Made by a program: the position numbers and the translations under genes
Notes under the pieces: model-generated
Databases searched by the model: none
What the model saw: the letters and a program-made list of their open reading frames with translations, nothing else
What the model was told of the DNA's origin: nothing
Assembly: GCF_002407605.1 (NCBI RefSeq)
Contig: NZ_NXGV01000005.1
Coordinates: 1 to 64,000 of the forward strand
DNA from: Marinobacter sp. ANT_B65
GTDB taxonomy: Bacteria; Pseudomonadota; Gammaproteobacteria; Pseudomonadales; Oleiphilaceae
Reading direction: 5' to 3'
DNA: 64,000 nucleotides
Shown here: positions 44,667 to 54,531 of the stretch, one piece after another
Layout: each line of letters opens with the position of its first letter
Position numbering within the stretch: position 1 is the stretch's first letter

Positions 44667-46519
44667 GATTTCTGCTCCCGGTCCGCATCCGGTTGGCGGA
44701 CGGGGAGTTCTACCCAGAAATGTGCTCCTTCATTGTTGTAGAAACCAACCTCGCCATTCAGCAGAGTGGCCAGTTGTCGGCAAATGGCCAGCCCAAGACC
44801 GGTTCCGTTGGTGGCTCTGGCTGTCCCCACTTCTGCCTGGGTAAAGCGCTCGAAAATCCGGTCCTGGAAACTGTCAGGCACACCTTTGCCCTGATCACTG
44901 ACAGTAATGCGTAACCGGTCTGTCTCTTTTTCTTCTGCGTGAATTACGACCACACCCGCAGGTGGCGAGAACTTGATGGCATTGCTGATAAAATTATCCA
45001 GGATTTGCGTTAGCCGGTGTCCATCGGTTGTCAGGCACAGTTGGGGAATGTCTTTGGCAATTAACGAGACAGAATGGTCACTGGCCATTAACTGATTGCT
45101 GACAACAGACATTCTGATTAATTCTTCAATCTGCACGGCTTCGAAGTTTACGCGCATTTCACCCACTGACAGTTTGTTGAAATCCAGCAAGTCCGCGATG
45201 AGTAGCTGCAGGCGTTCACTGTTACGCAGGGCAAGGGTCGTCATTTTTTGAGCGCTTTCAGGCAGTTCTCCGGCTGTTCCTGATTCAAGAAGCCTGAGTG
45301 CACCGTTAAGTGAAGTGAGAGGGGTGCGCAACTCATGGCTGACGTTGGAAACAAAACCGTCTTTGAGCTGATTGATGACGTCCCGTTCATCCAGTAACTG
45401 GTTAAACGCCTGAGCCAGATCCCGCACCTCCGGCGCGCCCTGTTCTTTAAGGCGGCGTGAGGATTCCGGTTTCCGGATCATGGAGCGTATCCGCCGGGTC
45501 ATATTGGTAAGGGATGCTGTTGTTGACCTGAGCGCCAGGTATGTCAGCAATAATATGCTGAGGGTTAACCCCGTGCTGATCAGAAAGAACCGGACAAAAG
45601 CCTGCTCGGCGGGCGCGGTCGCCAGGGATTTGGGAACGGCCCGGATAAACAGCCATCCGAGACGCGGAAGGTGGCTGGTTGCATAGATCAGTGTTTCTCC
45701 GGATTCAGCTTCAACCTCACCAAAACCCGTGCCGGAAAGGGCGGCGTCGATCAGTAAATTCTCCCCGGGATCTGGAAGGCTCTGGATAGCTTTGTCTTCG
45801 CCGGAACCTTCTACAAACAGGAAGTTCTCTGTATCTATCACCAGGAAAACAGCATCTTTATTGGCATTGTTTCGTATGTGGTCCGGTATCAGGAACGACC
45901 GGTCCATTTGCAGTGTTCCGCTGAGAAAACCGAGGAGTTTTCCATCATCACTCTCAATCGGCGCGATAAAAACCATCAGCGGAACGCCCGTTGCCCGGCC
46001 TATAATAGGGCGGCTGATTACCGGGCGACGGGTTTCAATGGCCGCTCTCCAGTGGGGCCGGTCAGCGTAATAGGTGCCAACCCGCCCTGGAACGAAAATA
46101 TTTTCAGCGATCAGTGTGGCGTTTGGAGACAGAACGGTCAGGCTGTGGGGGAACAACTCACTGAGTTTTTTCTGTTTTTTCAGGAGCGTTGAAAGCTGCT
46201 CCGGAGGTAATAACTGATCATTGTGGCCCAGCATAGTGGCAAACTGGGCCATCACACTTATACGAAGCTCCAGGTCCTGGCTCACCAGGTTGGAAATGTG
46301 GGCTGTTTCGTTTGCCTGTTGTGCCGTGAGATTGCTTTCAAAGTCCTCAAGCAATGCATCGTATGCGGCATAGATAACAAAGCCTACGGTTGCCAGGCTG
46401 CCAAGAATGATTATCACGGCAAGGCGAGTTCCCAGAGATAAATGACCCAAAACGTGCTCCTGTCTGGCTATTTGCCGAAAAACTTGCTTTGATTGAACAT
46501 CAATTGAAAGAGAATTCAC
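44663..46519 (-). CDS. Membrane sensor histidine kinase (Cache-like, HAMP)
   Basis: Membrane helices at ~32-52 and ~300-325 enclose a ~250-residue periplasmic sensor of the double Cache type (ADRPHWRAAIETRRPVISRPIIGRATG is Cache-like). HAMP, HisKA (VSNVSHELRTPLTSLNGALR) and HATPase (LDNFISNAIKFSPPAG; GTGLGLAICRQL) follow. Its kinase core is closely similar to the next gene's, suggesting duplication. It is divergent from the Hpt-REC-GGDEF gene with only 33 bp between starts. Confidence 0.92.
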   Translation of the reverse strand: MNSLSIDVQSKQVFRQIARQEHVLGHLSLGTRLAVIIILGSLATVGFVIYAAYDALLEDFESNLTAQQANETAHISNLVSQDLELRISVMAQFATMLGHNDQLLPPEQLSTLLKKQKKLSELFPHSLTVLSPNATLIAENIFVPGRVGTYYADRPHWRAAIETRRPVISRPIIGRATGVPLMVFIAPIESDDGKLLGFLSGTLQMDRSFLIPDHIRNNANKDAVFLVIDTENFLFVEGSGEDKAIQSLPDPGENLLIDAALSGTGFGEVEAESGETLIYATSHLPRLGWLFIRAVPKSLATAPAEQAFVRFFLISTGLTLSILLLTYLALRSTTASLTNMTRRIRSMIRKPESSRRLKEQGAPEVRDLAQAFNQLLDERDVINQLKDGFVSNVSHELRTPLTSLNGALRLLESGTAGELPESAQKMTTLALRNSERLQLLIADLLDFNKLSVGEMRVNFEAVQIEELIRMSVVSNQLMASDHSVSLIAKDIPQLCLTTDGHRLTQILDNFISNAIKFSPPAGVVVIHAEEKETDRLRITVSDQGKGVPDSFQDRIFERFTQAEVGTARATNGTGLGLAICRQLATLLNGEVGFYNNEGAHFWVELPVRQPDADREQKS

Positions 46520-46552
46520 AGCGTTTACACGCGTTAATCAGCAAGAGTTTTT

Positions 46553-48229
46553 ATGCCTCAAAGTCCTTCGTCCGAGGTACGGAAAAAACTGGAGACACTT
46601 CGTAGTCGTTTTCGGGATAAAACGATACGTGAACTTGAGGAGTTGGTCTCCAGTATTTCCAGTGCGTCCCGGCATTCCGAGTCGATTGGAAAGCTGGTTG
46701 GTGCCTACCAGTTATTCCACCGGCTGGCAGGCTCGGCAGGTACTCTTGGGTTTACTCAGCTGGGTGAGCAGGCCCGCAAGCTCGAGATTGCCATAAAGCC
46801 TCTGGCAGATCAGGTTACCGCCGGGGATAACAGCGAACGCATCCGTATTCAGTTACAGCAGTTGCTGGCGGCTGGTTATGAAGATGATATTGCTGGTCTT
46901 GGTGATCTTTTGGGCGCGGCCGAGCCGGTATCAACCGGCTGGCATCAGTACCGGCCAGCAGACGCCGGCAATCGGTCTGTGTTGATGCTCATGGAGCCTG
47001 ACAAAGAGCTTGCAGGTCTGATATCACAGGGGCTGGCTCTGTATGGACACAGGGTGCGAACCCTGAGCGCAGGCCCGCAGTGGACAGACAGCATGGATGA
47101 TGTTGATCTGATCATGGTCCGGGATACACTTTTGCAGGATGAGGAAGCGGACTGGTTGCCCAGACTGTCCAGCCTTCCGGTTATCTGCTTCAGTGAGGCT
47201 CATGATTTTGCCACCCGTTACCGGTTAGCCGGCCTGGGAGTTGATGCCTGTCTGGAAGAACCCCAGGATATTCCCGCACTTGCGGACCGGGTAGAGCAAC
47301 TTCTGGCTGAAGGTCTGGCAACGCTTACGGGCCGGGTGATGATTGTGGATGACGACCGTGAGCTGCTTGAGCACTACCGGTTGGTTCTCACCAGTGGCGG
47401 GCTGCAGGTGCGGACTCTCGACGACCCGGCAGGCCTGCTGTCAGAACTGGCGGAATTCCGACCGGACATTCTGCTTATGGATGTGCAAATGGGACGTTAC
47501 GAAGGCCCGGCATTGGCGCGGATGCTGAGATTTCAGGCTGAATGGCTCAGCCTGCCCATTATCTTCTTCTCATCTGAAGAGGATCGGGATCTGCAGCTGG
47601 ATGTTCTTGCCCGTGGCGGCGATGATTTCGTGACCAAACCCGTATCTGACGAGTTCCTGCTGCGCACGTCGAGGATACGCTGCTACCGTGCCCGGCAGCT
47701 TGGCAAGCTGGTATCGCTGGACAGTCTTACCGGTCTGTTGAAGCACGCACTTGCCAAAACAGAATTGAGTCGCGAATTCGCGCGTTGTACCCGCACAGGG
47801 CATGATTCTGTGGTAGCCATGCTTGATCTGGATAACTTCAAACAAGTCAACGACACCTATGGCCACGGAACAGGCGATATGGTGATCAAGGCTTTGTCCA
47901 ACCTGCTTCGCCACAGGTTGCGGGATACAGATATTATCGGTCGTTATGGCGGCGAAGAATTTGTAATTGTGTTACCGGAGTGTTCGCTGGGCAAGGCAGT
48001 TGAGGTGCTTGAAACGCTCTGCCAGGATTTCTCCCGGCTGGTGTTCAACGGTGGAAGTGAAGAGTTTTCAGTAAGCTTCAGCGCCGGTGTTGCCGCATTG
48101 AATGCTTATGAGTCGGGTGAGCAGGCTATTGAAGCAGCGGACAGGGCACTATTCGAACGTAAACGTTCGGGGCGCAATGGCGTTAGCGTGGCACCCGAGG
48201 GTGGTTGTGACCGTTTAACTGAAAATTGA
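46553..48229 (+). CDS. Hpt-REC-GGDEF diguanylate cyclase
   Basis: An N-terminal histidine phosphotransfer domain has the acceptor His56 (FHRLAGSAGTLGF). A degenerate receiver-like segment (~145-255) follows, then an intact receiver (~262-375; MIVDDDRE, LLMDVQM, TKPVSD) and a GGDEF domain (~395-550) with catalytic GGEEF near 466 and an RDTD inhibitory site five residues before it. It should make cyclic di-GMP in response to phosphotransfer, with product inhibition. Neighbouring kinases and receivers suggest one multistep relay. Confidence 0.92.
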   Translation: MPQSPSSEVRKKLETLRSRFRDKTIRELEELVSSISSASRHSESIGKLVGAYQLFHRLAGSAGTLGFTQLGEQARKLEIAIKPLADQVTAGDNSERIRIQLQQLLAAGYEDDIAGLGDLLGAAEPVSTGWHQYRPADAGNRSVLMLMEPDKELAGLISQGLALYGHRVRTLSAGPQWTDSMDDVDLIMVRDTLLQDEEADWLPRLSSLPVICFSEAHDFATRYRLAGLGVDACLEEPQDIPALADRVEQLLAEGLATLTGRVMIVDDDRELLEHYRLVLTSGGLQVRTLDDPAGLLSELAEFRPDILLMDVQMGRYEGPALARMLRFQAEWLSLPIIFFSSEEDRDLQLDVLARGGDDFVTKPVSDEFLLRTSRIRCYRARQLGKLVSLDSLTGLLKHALAKTELSREFARCTRTGHDSVVAMLDLDNFKQVNDTYGHGTGDMVIKALSNLLRHRLRDTDIIGRYGGEEFVIVLPECSLGKAVEVLETLCQDFSRLVFNGGSEEFSVSFSAGVAALNAYESGEQAIEAADRALFERKRSGRNGVSVAPEGGCDRLTEN

Positions 48230-48239
48230 GACCGCCAAG

Positions 48240-49400
48240 ATGTATGTATTGATTCTGGATGATGACGAACTGATGGGGGACCTGTTGGAAACCGTCGTGG
48301 CGAGTGCCTGCCCTGGCGCGAGAATCCAGGTTTTTGCCCAGTTGCAGCCTGCACTCCTCAGCTGGGAGAAGCAGCCTGCGGATCTGGTTATCGCAGACTG
48401 GAACCTGCCAGATGGCTCAGGCCTGGACCTGGTTCGTTCGGTAAGAAAGACCGGCGGTGATATTCCTGTGCTCATGATCAGTGGCCGCACGGACCGTGAT
48501 TCCATTCTGGCGGCAGCCCACCTGGGTATCAATGGCTATGTCAGCAAGCCGTTTCAGGTAGACGTGCTGCACCAGAAGCTAACAGAGCTGGTTTCAGCTT
48601 CGACCATTCATGGGAAAGGCAGCGGTACTCTGGATGAGAAAATGGAGGCGGCCTGTAACTCGGCGATTCAGTTACCTGGCCAGATTGATACCGCCGAAGT
48701 TCTGTCCCTCATGGAAAAACGTGACGAGCTGGACGCCATTGCACTTGCGCAACAATGGAAGCGGGAACCCGGGTTAAGTGCCAAGTTGCTGGATGTTGCG
48801 AACAGTGCTTCATTCCGGCGTTCCGGAACGTCGGTTAAAACGCCAAGAGAGGCGATCAGCGTGATCGGTGTTTGGATGGCTCTGAACCAGGCACTTGCGC
48901 TGTCGCTGGATATTGCCGGAAAGCTTTCGTGCCCGCGACTGGCCGAGCGTGCGCGCCTTGAACAGGAACAGGCGGTACGGGTTGCGGAGTCTGCCGGTGC
49001 GCTGGCCAGAAAGGTTGGTGATAACCCTGCCGTCTATTATACGGCGGGTCTCTTGAGCCGGGCCGGTGAGCTGGCAGCCTTGAAGGTGTTGCAAAATCAT
49101 TGCGACCAGATCGGTGAGCTGCTTGAGGTTGAGCAGATTGATTCAGCCATTACCTGCTGGGCGGAAAAGCTGGGGAATCAAATCAAGGTGCAGTGGCGTT
49201 TACCTCTGGATCTGAGGGAGCTGATTGGTGCAGTGTATGTGTTGAGCAGGACCAACGTCAGTCGGTCAAAGCTGGTAATGCGGACGGCTGCTTTGCTGGC
49301 TGCGGAGCAGGCTGAAAGCCCGGAATGTCGCACACTGTTGCGCAGGCTGGGTATCGAGCACAAGGACACGGAGAAAAGTGATGCCAGACCACAGCCTTAA
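48240..49400 (+). CDS. REC-HDOD response regulator
   Basis: The receiver (~residues 1-118; LDDDE, ADWNLPDGSG, SKPF) is joined to a HDOD domain (~140-340; LSAKLLDVANSASFRRSG is the typical entry). HDOD proteins take part in signalling related to c-di-GMP and motility, without proven catalytic activity. It starts 10 bp after the diguanylate cyclase gene and overlaps the next receiver gene by 20 bp. Confidence 0.9.
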   Translation: MYVLILDDDELMGDLLETVVASACPGARIQVFAQLQPALLSWEKQPADLVIADWNLPDGSGLDLVRSVRKTGGDIPVLMISGRTDRDSILAAAHLGINGYVSKPFQVDVLHQKLTELVSASTIHGKGSGTLDEKMEAACNSAIQLPGQIDTAEVLSLMEKRDELDAIALAQQWKREPGLSAKLLDVANSASFRRSGTSVKTPREAISVIGVWMALNQALALSLDIAGKLSCPRLAERARLEQEQAVRVAESAGALARKVGDNPAVYYTAGLLSRAGELAALKVLQNHCDQIGELLEVEQIDSAITCWAEKLGNQIKVQWRLPLDLRELIGAVYVLSRTNVSRSKLVMRTAALLAAEQAESPECRTLLRRLGIEHKDTEKSDARPQP

Positions 49401-49779
49401 ACGCATTCTGATGGTTGAAGACGAGCCGGATATCCGCACCGTAGCTGCACTGGCTCTGGAGTCCATTGGCGGGTTTGTACTGACGGCCTGTGACTCCGGA
49501 CAACAGGCGCTGGAACAGATCGGAGAATGTCAGCCCCAGCTGATCCTTCTCGATGTCATGATGCCAGGCATGGATGGTCCGGCAACTCTGGAAGCAATCC
49601 GGCGTTTACCGGATTATGCTACGACCCCCGCTGTGTTTATGACCGCAAAGGTTCAGAGTGATGAGGTTCAGGGTTATCTGGCGCAGGGTGCCGCTGGCGT
49701 TATTCCCAAACCCTTTGATCCGCTCTCACTGGCAGACCAGATAAGGGAAATCTGGAACGAGGCATGTGCAATCGGTTAA
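49381..49779 (+). CDS. Stand-alone receiver (CheY-like) protein
   Basis: A single 132-residue receiver with acidic EDEPD, phosphoacceptor in LLDVMMPGMDGP and lysine in IPKPFDP. With no output domain it probably acts as a phosphorelay intermediate toward the Hpt of the 46553 protein, or as a CheY-like output. The ATG at 49381 has GGAG upstream; a GTG directly before it is also possible. Confidence 0.92.
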   Translation: MPDHSLKRILMVEDEPDIRTVAALALESIGGFVLTACDSGQQALEQIGECQPQLILLDVMMPGMDGPATLEAIRRLPDYATTPAVFMTAKVQSDEVQGYLAQGAAGVIPKPFDPLSLADQIREIWNEACAIG

Positions 49780-49820
49780 GCTCTTGCCGGTTTTTACTGT
49801 CACTACCTGAAAAGGCTGTC

Positions 49821-50141
49821 ATGTCGTCCTCTTGTAATAATGATGAAATCAGAACCAGGCTTAACCTGGAAACCTCCCGTATCCGCTGGCATGAACTTCA
49901 GACCTACTATGCTCGCGGGCAAGTAGTGCTGGTAGGTAATGGTCTGGACCTGCTGGATGTGGCCTCCGAGCTGACTGCGGATAACCGCACCCTCTTTGAG
50001 CACTGGCTCGCCACTGGCGATGTTGGCGATGTTTCGCCCGACATCGCACGGGCCTGGTACGACTGCGATGCCGAACTATGGGCTGTGGTTGTAGCGCCCT
50101 GGGTGCTGGTTCAGGATCGTCCTGACGCGCCGGTGCACTGA
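49821..50141 (+). CDS. DUF2288 family protein
   Basis: This 106-residue soluble protein matches DUF2288 as I remember it: LNLETSRIRWHELQTYYARGQVVLV at the start and the C-terminal AELWAVVVAPWVLVQ. No function is known for the family. ATG 49821 has AAAGG upstream and is preferred to 49764. Its stop overlaps the lysO start by one base. Confidence 0.85.
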   Translation: MSSSCNNDEIRTRLNLETSRIRWHELQTYYARGQVVLVGNGLDLLDVASELTADNRTLFEHWLATGDVGDVSPDIARAWYDCDAELWAVVVAPWVLVQDRPDAPVH

Positions 50142-51052
50142 TGCTGACCGGTGCCTTGCTGATTCTTGCTCCATTGTTCATGGGGTTTGCCTTACCGCTG
50201 AAGAACCGCAGGCTGATGACTACTATTCATTACCTGGTTGAAGCGCTGGTGTATTTCATTCTGGCGTTGTTAGGGCTAGGCCTGGGCCAGATGGAGGGCC
50301 TGGTGAATCAGCTTGGAACCATGGCGGGCCAGGTATCGGCTCTGGTTGTGGTTCTGTTCGTCGCCAACATGGCTGGCCTGTGGTTGCTGCACCGGCACTG
50401 GCCAATGGTCCCTGAGCCTCGGGACGTATCGTCAGGCGGAGTGGGTTACCTGAGATTGTTCATGGCAGCGTTGAAGCCTCTGCTGGCGGTGTTAGTGGGC
50501 CTGCTGGCGGGCTATTACCTGCTGCCAGTCATACCACAGGCGGAGCAGCTGGCTACCTGGTCCCTGATGTTGCTCTTGTTTCTGATTGGTCTGCAGTTGC
50601 GTAATGCCGGGCTTTCATTGCGTAAGCTGCTGATGAACACTCAGGGGCTGGGTATTGCTGTGGTGCTTGCGCTCAGCTCTCTACTGGCTGGCGCGTTGCT
50701 GATTCCTGTACTGGGGCTGCCCTGGAATGATGTGCTCGCACTCGCTTCAGGGTTTGGCTGGTATTCCCTTTCGGGCATTGTGATCGGTGACGCTCTGGGG
50801 CCTGCATGGGGAGGCGTCGCCTTTCTGAATGACGTGTTTCGCGAAATCATCGCACTGGCTATTATACCGCTGGTTATAGGCAGCCGGCCTGCCATGGCCA
50901 TAGGTTATGGTGGAGCAACCGCTATGGATTTCACCCTTCCGGTGATACGCAGTAACGGCGGTCTGAGTTGTGTGCCGGTTGCTATTGCCTCCGGCTTTCT
51001 GCTGTCTTTTCTGTCGCCGGTTCTGATGGGTATTTTTCTGGCTCTCGGCTAG
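50141..51052 (+). CDS. lysO: Lysine exporter LysO family protein
   Basis: An inner-membrane protein with about eight to ten hydrophobic helices. The C-terminal half shows the LysO hallmarks SGFGWYSLSGIVIGDALGP, FLNDVFREIIALAIIPL and GGATAMDFTLPVI. LysO (YbjE) exports L-lysine and the toxic analogue thialysine in E. coli. No regulator or riboswitch is seen upstream; the gene is coupled to the DUF2288 gene. Confidence 0.9.
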   Translation: MLTGALLILAPLFMGFALPLKNRRLMTTIHYLVEALVYFILALLGLGLGQMEGLVNQLGTMAGQVSALVVVLFVANMAGLWLLHRHWPMVPEPRDVSSGGVGYLRLFMAALKPLLAVLVGLLAGYYLLPVIPQAEQLATWSLMLLLFLIGLQLRNAGLSLRKLLMNTQGLGIAVVLALSSLLAGALLIPVLGLPWNDVLALASGFGWYSLSGIVIGDALGPAWGGVAFLNDVFREIIALAIIPLVIGSRPAMAIGYGGATAMDFTLPVIRSNGGLSCVPVAIASGFLLSFLSPVLMGIFLALG

Positions 51053-51058
51053 AGAGGT

Positions 51059-52267
51059 TCAGGAAAGGAACTTTCGCACATCAATCCTGTACTCGTCCGG
51101 GTCAACGGAGCGCAAAATACGGTCCTGACTGGAGGGTTTCGAGAGATCAATGGTTGTAAGGGTAATCGGCATCCGGAACTTTGTATGGTACATCACCCGT
51201 ACAATTGGCAGCCGTTGATCTTCCTCGTTGATTTCAACCACAACTCCAAGCCGACCACTGTCCAGAAGAACCAGGGAGCCTACAGGGTACAGGCCGATAC
51301 ATCGGATGAACTGCCTCACCAGGGCAGGGTCCAGATGGCTGCCGCTCCATTCCAGAAGTTTCTTGAGCCCCTGTGTGGGGGTCATTCCCCGGTGATAGAC
51401 GCGATCGGCTGTAATCGCATCATAGACATCGGTAATGGCGACCATGCGCCCGTACTCAGAAATTGCCTCGCCTTTGAGGCCTTCCGGATATCCGGTGCCG
51501 TCCATCCGCTCGTGATGCTGTGCGGCAGTGATTACAGTGAGCTCGCCGATGCCCTCCGTTGCAGACAGAATGTCACGGGAGTGCCGGGCATGAAGCTTCA
51601 TGACTTCATACTCTTCCGGTGTCAGGCGCCCGGGCTTGTGCAGTACCTCATCGGGAGTCAGGATTTTGCCGAGGTCGTGGAGAAGGGCCCCTACAACAGT
51701 CTGGTGCATTACGTCTTCAGACAGTTTTCGATATTGCCCGAAAATACTCATCAGAACGCTCAGGTTTACTGAGTGTTCAAGCAGGTAGTTGTCCTTTTCA
51801 CGAATTCGGCCCAGGCAACCCAGTGCATTGGCATTGCGCGTGACCGAGCTTTGCAGCTCGTCTGCAAGCTTGTGGATTGGAGCCACGTCAATGGCAGCGC
51901 CGATCTTGGCGCTGTTCATGAAATTTCCAACCAGTTCCTGTGCCTCAGAATGAATGCGCAAAGCAGCCACCATCTCTTCGGGAAGAGACACTCGTGGTGC
52001 AACGCCGGGCTTTTGTTCTCCGGCTTTTTGCAACGCCTCTTCATTGCGCTCGTCTACGGCTGCCGCAGTCTCTGAATCCTGGGTGTCCGCGCCTTTCACA
52101 GCATCGATATAGACAAACTGCACGCCCATTTTGCGGATTTTTTCGATGGTTTCTTCACGCTTGATAAGCCCACGCCGGCGCTGAGTGTTGTGGGGAATCC
52201 AGTCGTTGTTCATGTCGGTGATATACATGCCGACTTTCAATGCGGATATAGGGATGCGCTTGATCAT
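51059..52267 (-). CDS. HD-GYP cyclic di-GMP phosphodiesterase
   Basis: An N-terminal DUF3391 domain (~residues 1-120) precedes an HD-GYP domain (~150-340) with the metal-binding HD (ALLHDLGK) and the full HHERMDGTGYPEGL motif, so hydrolysis of c-di-GMP is expected. It is coupled to the upstream tatD by a TAATG overlap and could oppose the diguanylate cyclase encoded nearby. Confidence 0.93.
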   Translation of the reverse strand: MIKRIPISALKVGMYITDMNNDWIPHNTQRRRGLIKREETIEKIRKMGVQFVYIDAVKGADTQDSETAAAVDERNEEALQKAGEQKPGVAPRVSLPEEMVAALRIHSEAQELVGNFMNSAKIGAAIDVAPIHKLADELQSSVTRNANALGCLGRIREKDNYLLEHSVNLSVLMSIFGQYRKLSEDVMHQTVVGALLHDLGKILTPDEVLHKPGRLTPEEYEVMKLHARHSRDILSATEGIGELTVITAAQHHERMDGTGYPEGLKGEAISEYGRMVAITDVYDAITADRVYHRGMTPTQGLKKLLEWSGSHLDPALVRQFIRCIGLYPVGSLVLLDSGRLGVVVEINEEDQRLPIVRVMYHTKFRMPITLTTIDLSKPSSQDRILRSVDPDEYRIDVRKFLS

Positions 52268-53073
52268 TACGCTGGGAAAAACGTTTGCAGGCTGTTTTTG
52301 TAGGTCTGCACAATTACGTCTTCCAGGGGCAGTTCTTTTACATCTGCGATCTTTTCTGCAACGAATGGCAGATAGAATGGCGCATTCTCCCGGCCACGGT
52401 AGGGTACAGGCGTGAGATACGGTGCGTCAGTTTCCAGAAGAATCTGGCTGATGGGGGCCATTCGAACAATATCCCGCACGTTCTCTGCCTTGTTGAAGGT
52501 CGTAATGCCATTAAACCCGAGATTCCAGCCCTGATCCAGTGCATATATTGCAAGCCCGGGGCCGGACGTGAAGCTGTGAATGACCCCACGACGTTTGAGA
52601 GACAGCTCAAATTCCTTGAGGATAGCGATCATGTCGTCGTCTGCCTCACGGCTGTGGATAACCACCGGGCGGTCGTTATCGCAGGCAATCTGGAGCTGAC
52701 GCCGGAAGACCTCACGCTGAACAGTGCGGTCTGCTTTGTCATAGAAGTAATCCAGCCCGATTTCGCCAACTGCGACGATCTTGTTGTCCCGGATGTGAGC
52801 GCGGATTTCTGTTTCAACGGCGTCGCTGTAGCTTTCCGCCTCATGGGGATGAATGCCTTGAGTTCCGTAAAGCCACGGAGCTTTTGTGCTGAGCTCGCGC
52901 ACCTGCGCCAGGTTGCCCGGTGCCACAGCAATGGTAATCACACGCTCGATATTAACCCTCTGCGTCTGTTCCAGGGTTTCCTCCAGGGGGCGGTCCTTGA
53001 GGTAATCCAGGTGGCAGTGAGTCTCAATGATCGGATGGTCGAATACGGGAATCTCGCGACGTTTTTTGCTCAT
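52267..53073 (-). CDS. tatD: TatD family metal-dependent deoxyribonuclease
   Basis: A TIM-barrel hydrolase with the metal-binding His19-x-His21 in ETHCHLDYL, GEIGLDYFYDKA, HSREADDD and LLETDAPYLTP. Family members are 3'-5' exonucleases or D-aminoacyl-related hydrolases; several TatD paralogues usually exist, so this may be a YcfH/YjjV-type one. The length (268) is normal. Confidence 0.92.
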   Translation of the reverse strand: MSKKRREIPVFDHPIIETHCHLDYLKDRPLEETLEQTQRVNIERVITIAVAPGNLAQVRELSTKAPWLYGTQGIHPHEAESYSDAVETEIRAHIRDNKIVAVGEIGLDYFYDKADRTVQREVFRRQLQIACDNDRPVVIHSREADDDMIAILKEFELSLKRRGVIHSFTSGPGLAIYALDQGWNLGFNGITTFNKAENVRDIVRMAPISQILLETDAPYLTPVPYRGRENAPFYLPFVAEKIADVKELPLEDVIVQTYKNSLQTFFPA

Positions 53074-53233
53074 GGACTGATGCTAGGCTCCGATACAGGC
53101 TGTGATTCCGATTGCTAATCCGGGATCTGAAGTTAACAAGTTTACCAGTTGTCCGTTTGTTGGCCTACAGTGACTGATAAGGGCTTTCCTTGATGCGGAT
53201 CGTTCGCTGGTTTCACTATGGCAGGAGGCGCAG

Positions 53234-54505
53234 ATGCACGTTGTTGTTATTGGTGGTGGCGTAGTGGGTGTTACTACGGCGTGGGAGCTGAGCCGTCGTG
53301 GTCATCAGGTTACGGTGCTTGAACGCCACGGTATTGCGGGCAATGAAACCAGCAAAGGTAATGCTGCACAGCGTTCCTATGGTGTGGTTTATCCCTGGGC
53401 AGACCCAAAGATGGTATTCAAGGCGCTGCCCTGGTTGCTCAAACAGGACGGGCCTCTGAAGCTGCGGGTGCCGCCTTCCCTGAACGCTGTGCGGTTCATG
53501 TTTTCTACTTTGCGTTATGCCTGGTCACCGGGTCTGTTCGGCTTTAACAAGCGTGCCATGTTGCGCCTTGGTATACATAGCCGGGAGCGTTTCCTGAATC
53601 TGGAGGACGAATTAAACCTGGCATTTGATGGTGGCCACCGTGGGCTGCTGCATCTTGCCAGTACTCCAGAAGAGCTGGAAGGGTACCGGGGTACGCAGCG
53701 GGTACTGAACGAAATGGGTATAGCTTCCCGTTTGCTGACCCCGGATCAGGTGTACGAGGCTGAACCGGGAATGGCCCGGAGTGGCCCGCTTTTTGGCGCC
53801 TTGAGTTATGACACAGATGGTACTGGTGATTGCCATCTGTTTTCTCAGGAACTGGCGAGGGCCTGTGAGGACAAGGGCGTTCGTTTCCGTTACAACGTTC
53901 AGGTCGAGCGCCTGGTGGATAGCGGACGGACTGTCGAGTCGGTCGTTCTGTTTGACGAAAACGGCCAGAAGGAGACCTTTTCTGCCGATGCCTTTGTGGT
54001 CTGCGCGGGTTGCTGGTCTCCGGAGCTGGTAAGGCCTTTGGGCCTTGAATTGCCGATATATCCGGTCAAGGGTTATAGCATTACTGTACCCCTGAAAAAT
54101 CCTGATAATGCGCCAGTTTCTACTATCCACGATGACAATTACAAAGTCGTGTCCACACGCCTGGGTGACCGTTTGCGTGCAACCGGGTTTGTGGAGTTGG
54201 CTGATTTCAATAGAGACATTCCGGAAGCGCGCATCACCACCATCCGGAAATCCGTCGAATCCCGCTACCCGGGATGTGCAGATCTGGACGCCGCCGAAAC
54301 CTGGACCGGTTTCCGGCCCATGACCCCGGATGGCCCTGCCATCATAGGCCGTGGCCCCCGCGATAATTTGTACCTCAACACCGGCCACGGGACTTTCGGC
54401 TGGACATTCTCAGCGGGCAGCGCGGATGTGATTGCGCAGGTGATCGATGGTGAGGAGCCAGCGGTGTGTCTGGATGCGTTCCGCCCCGGGCGCTATCAGG
54501 AGTAG
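53234..54505 (+). CDS. dadA: D-amino acid dehydrogenase small subunit type
   Basis: An FAD-dependent oxidoreductase with Rossmann motif GGGVVG (residues ~7-12) and the DadA-typical GNETSKGNAAQRSYGVVYPWADP; the C-terminal FAD contact is LYLNTGHGTFGWTFSAGSAD. It oxidises D-amino acids, mainly D-alanine, to 2-oxo acids at the inner membrane. The usual partner alanine racemase gene (dadX) is not adjacent. GCAGGAGG precedes the ATG. Confidence 0.93.
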   Translation: MHVVVIGGGVVGVTTAWELSRRGHQVTVLERHGIAGNETSKGNAAQRSYGVVYPWADPKMVFKALPWLLKQDGPLKLRVPPSLNAVRFMFSTLRYAWSPGLFGFNKRAMLRLGIHSRERFLNLEDELNLAFDGGHRGLLHLASTPEELEGYRGTQRVLNEMGIASRLLTPDQVYEAEPGMARSGPLFGALSYDTDGTGDCHLFSQELARACEDKGVRFRYNVQVERLVDSGRTVESVVLFDENGQKETFSADAFVVCAGCWSPELVRPLGLELPIYPVKGYSITVPLKNPDNAPVSTIHDDNYKVVSTRLGDRLRATGFVELADFNRDIPEARITTIRKSVESRYPGCADLDAAETWTGFRPMTPDGPAIIGRGPRDNLYLNTGHGTFGWTFSAGSADVIAQVIDGEEPAVCLDAFRPGRYQE

Positions 54506-54531
54506 GTGTTGAGCGCCCTGTACCAGGGTGG

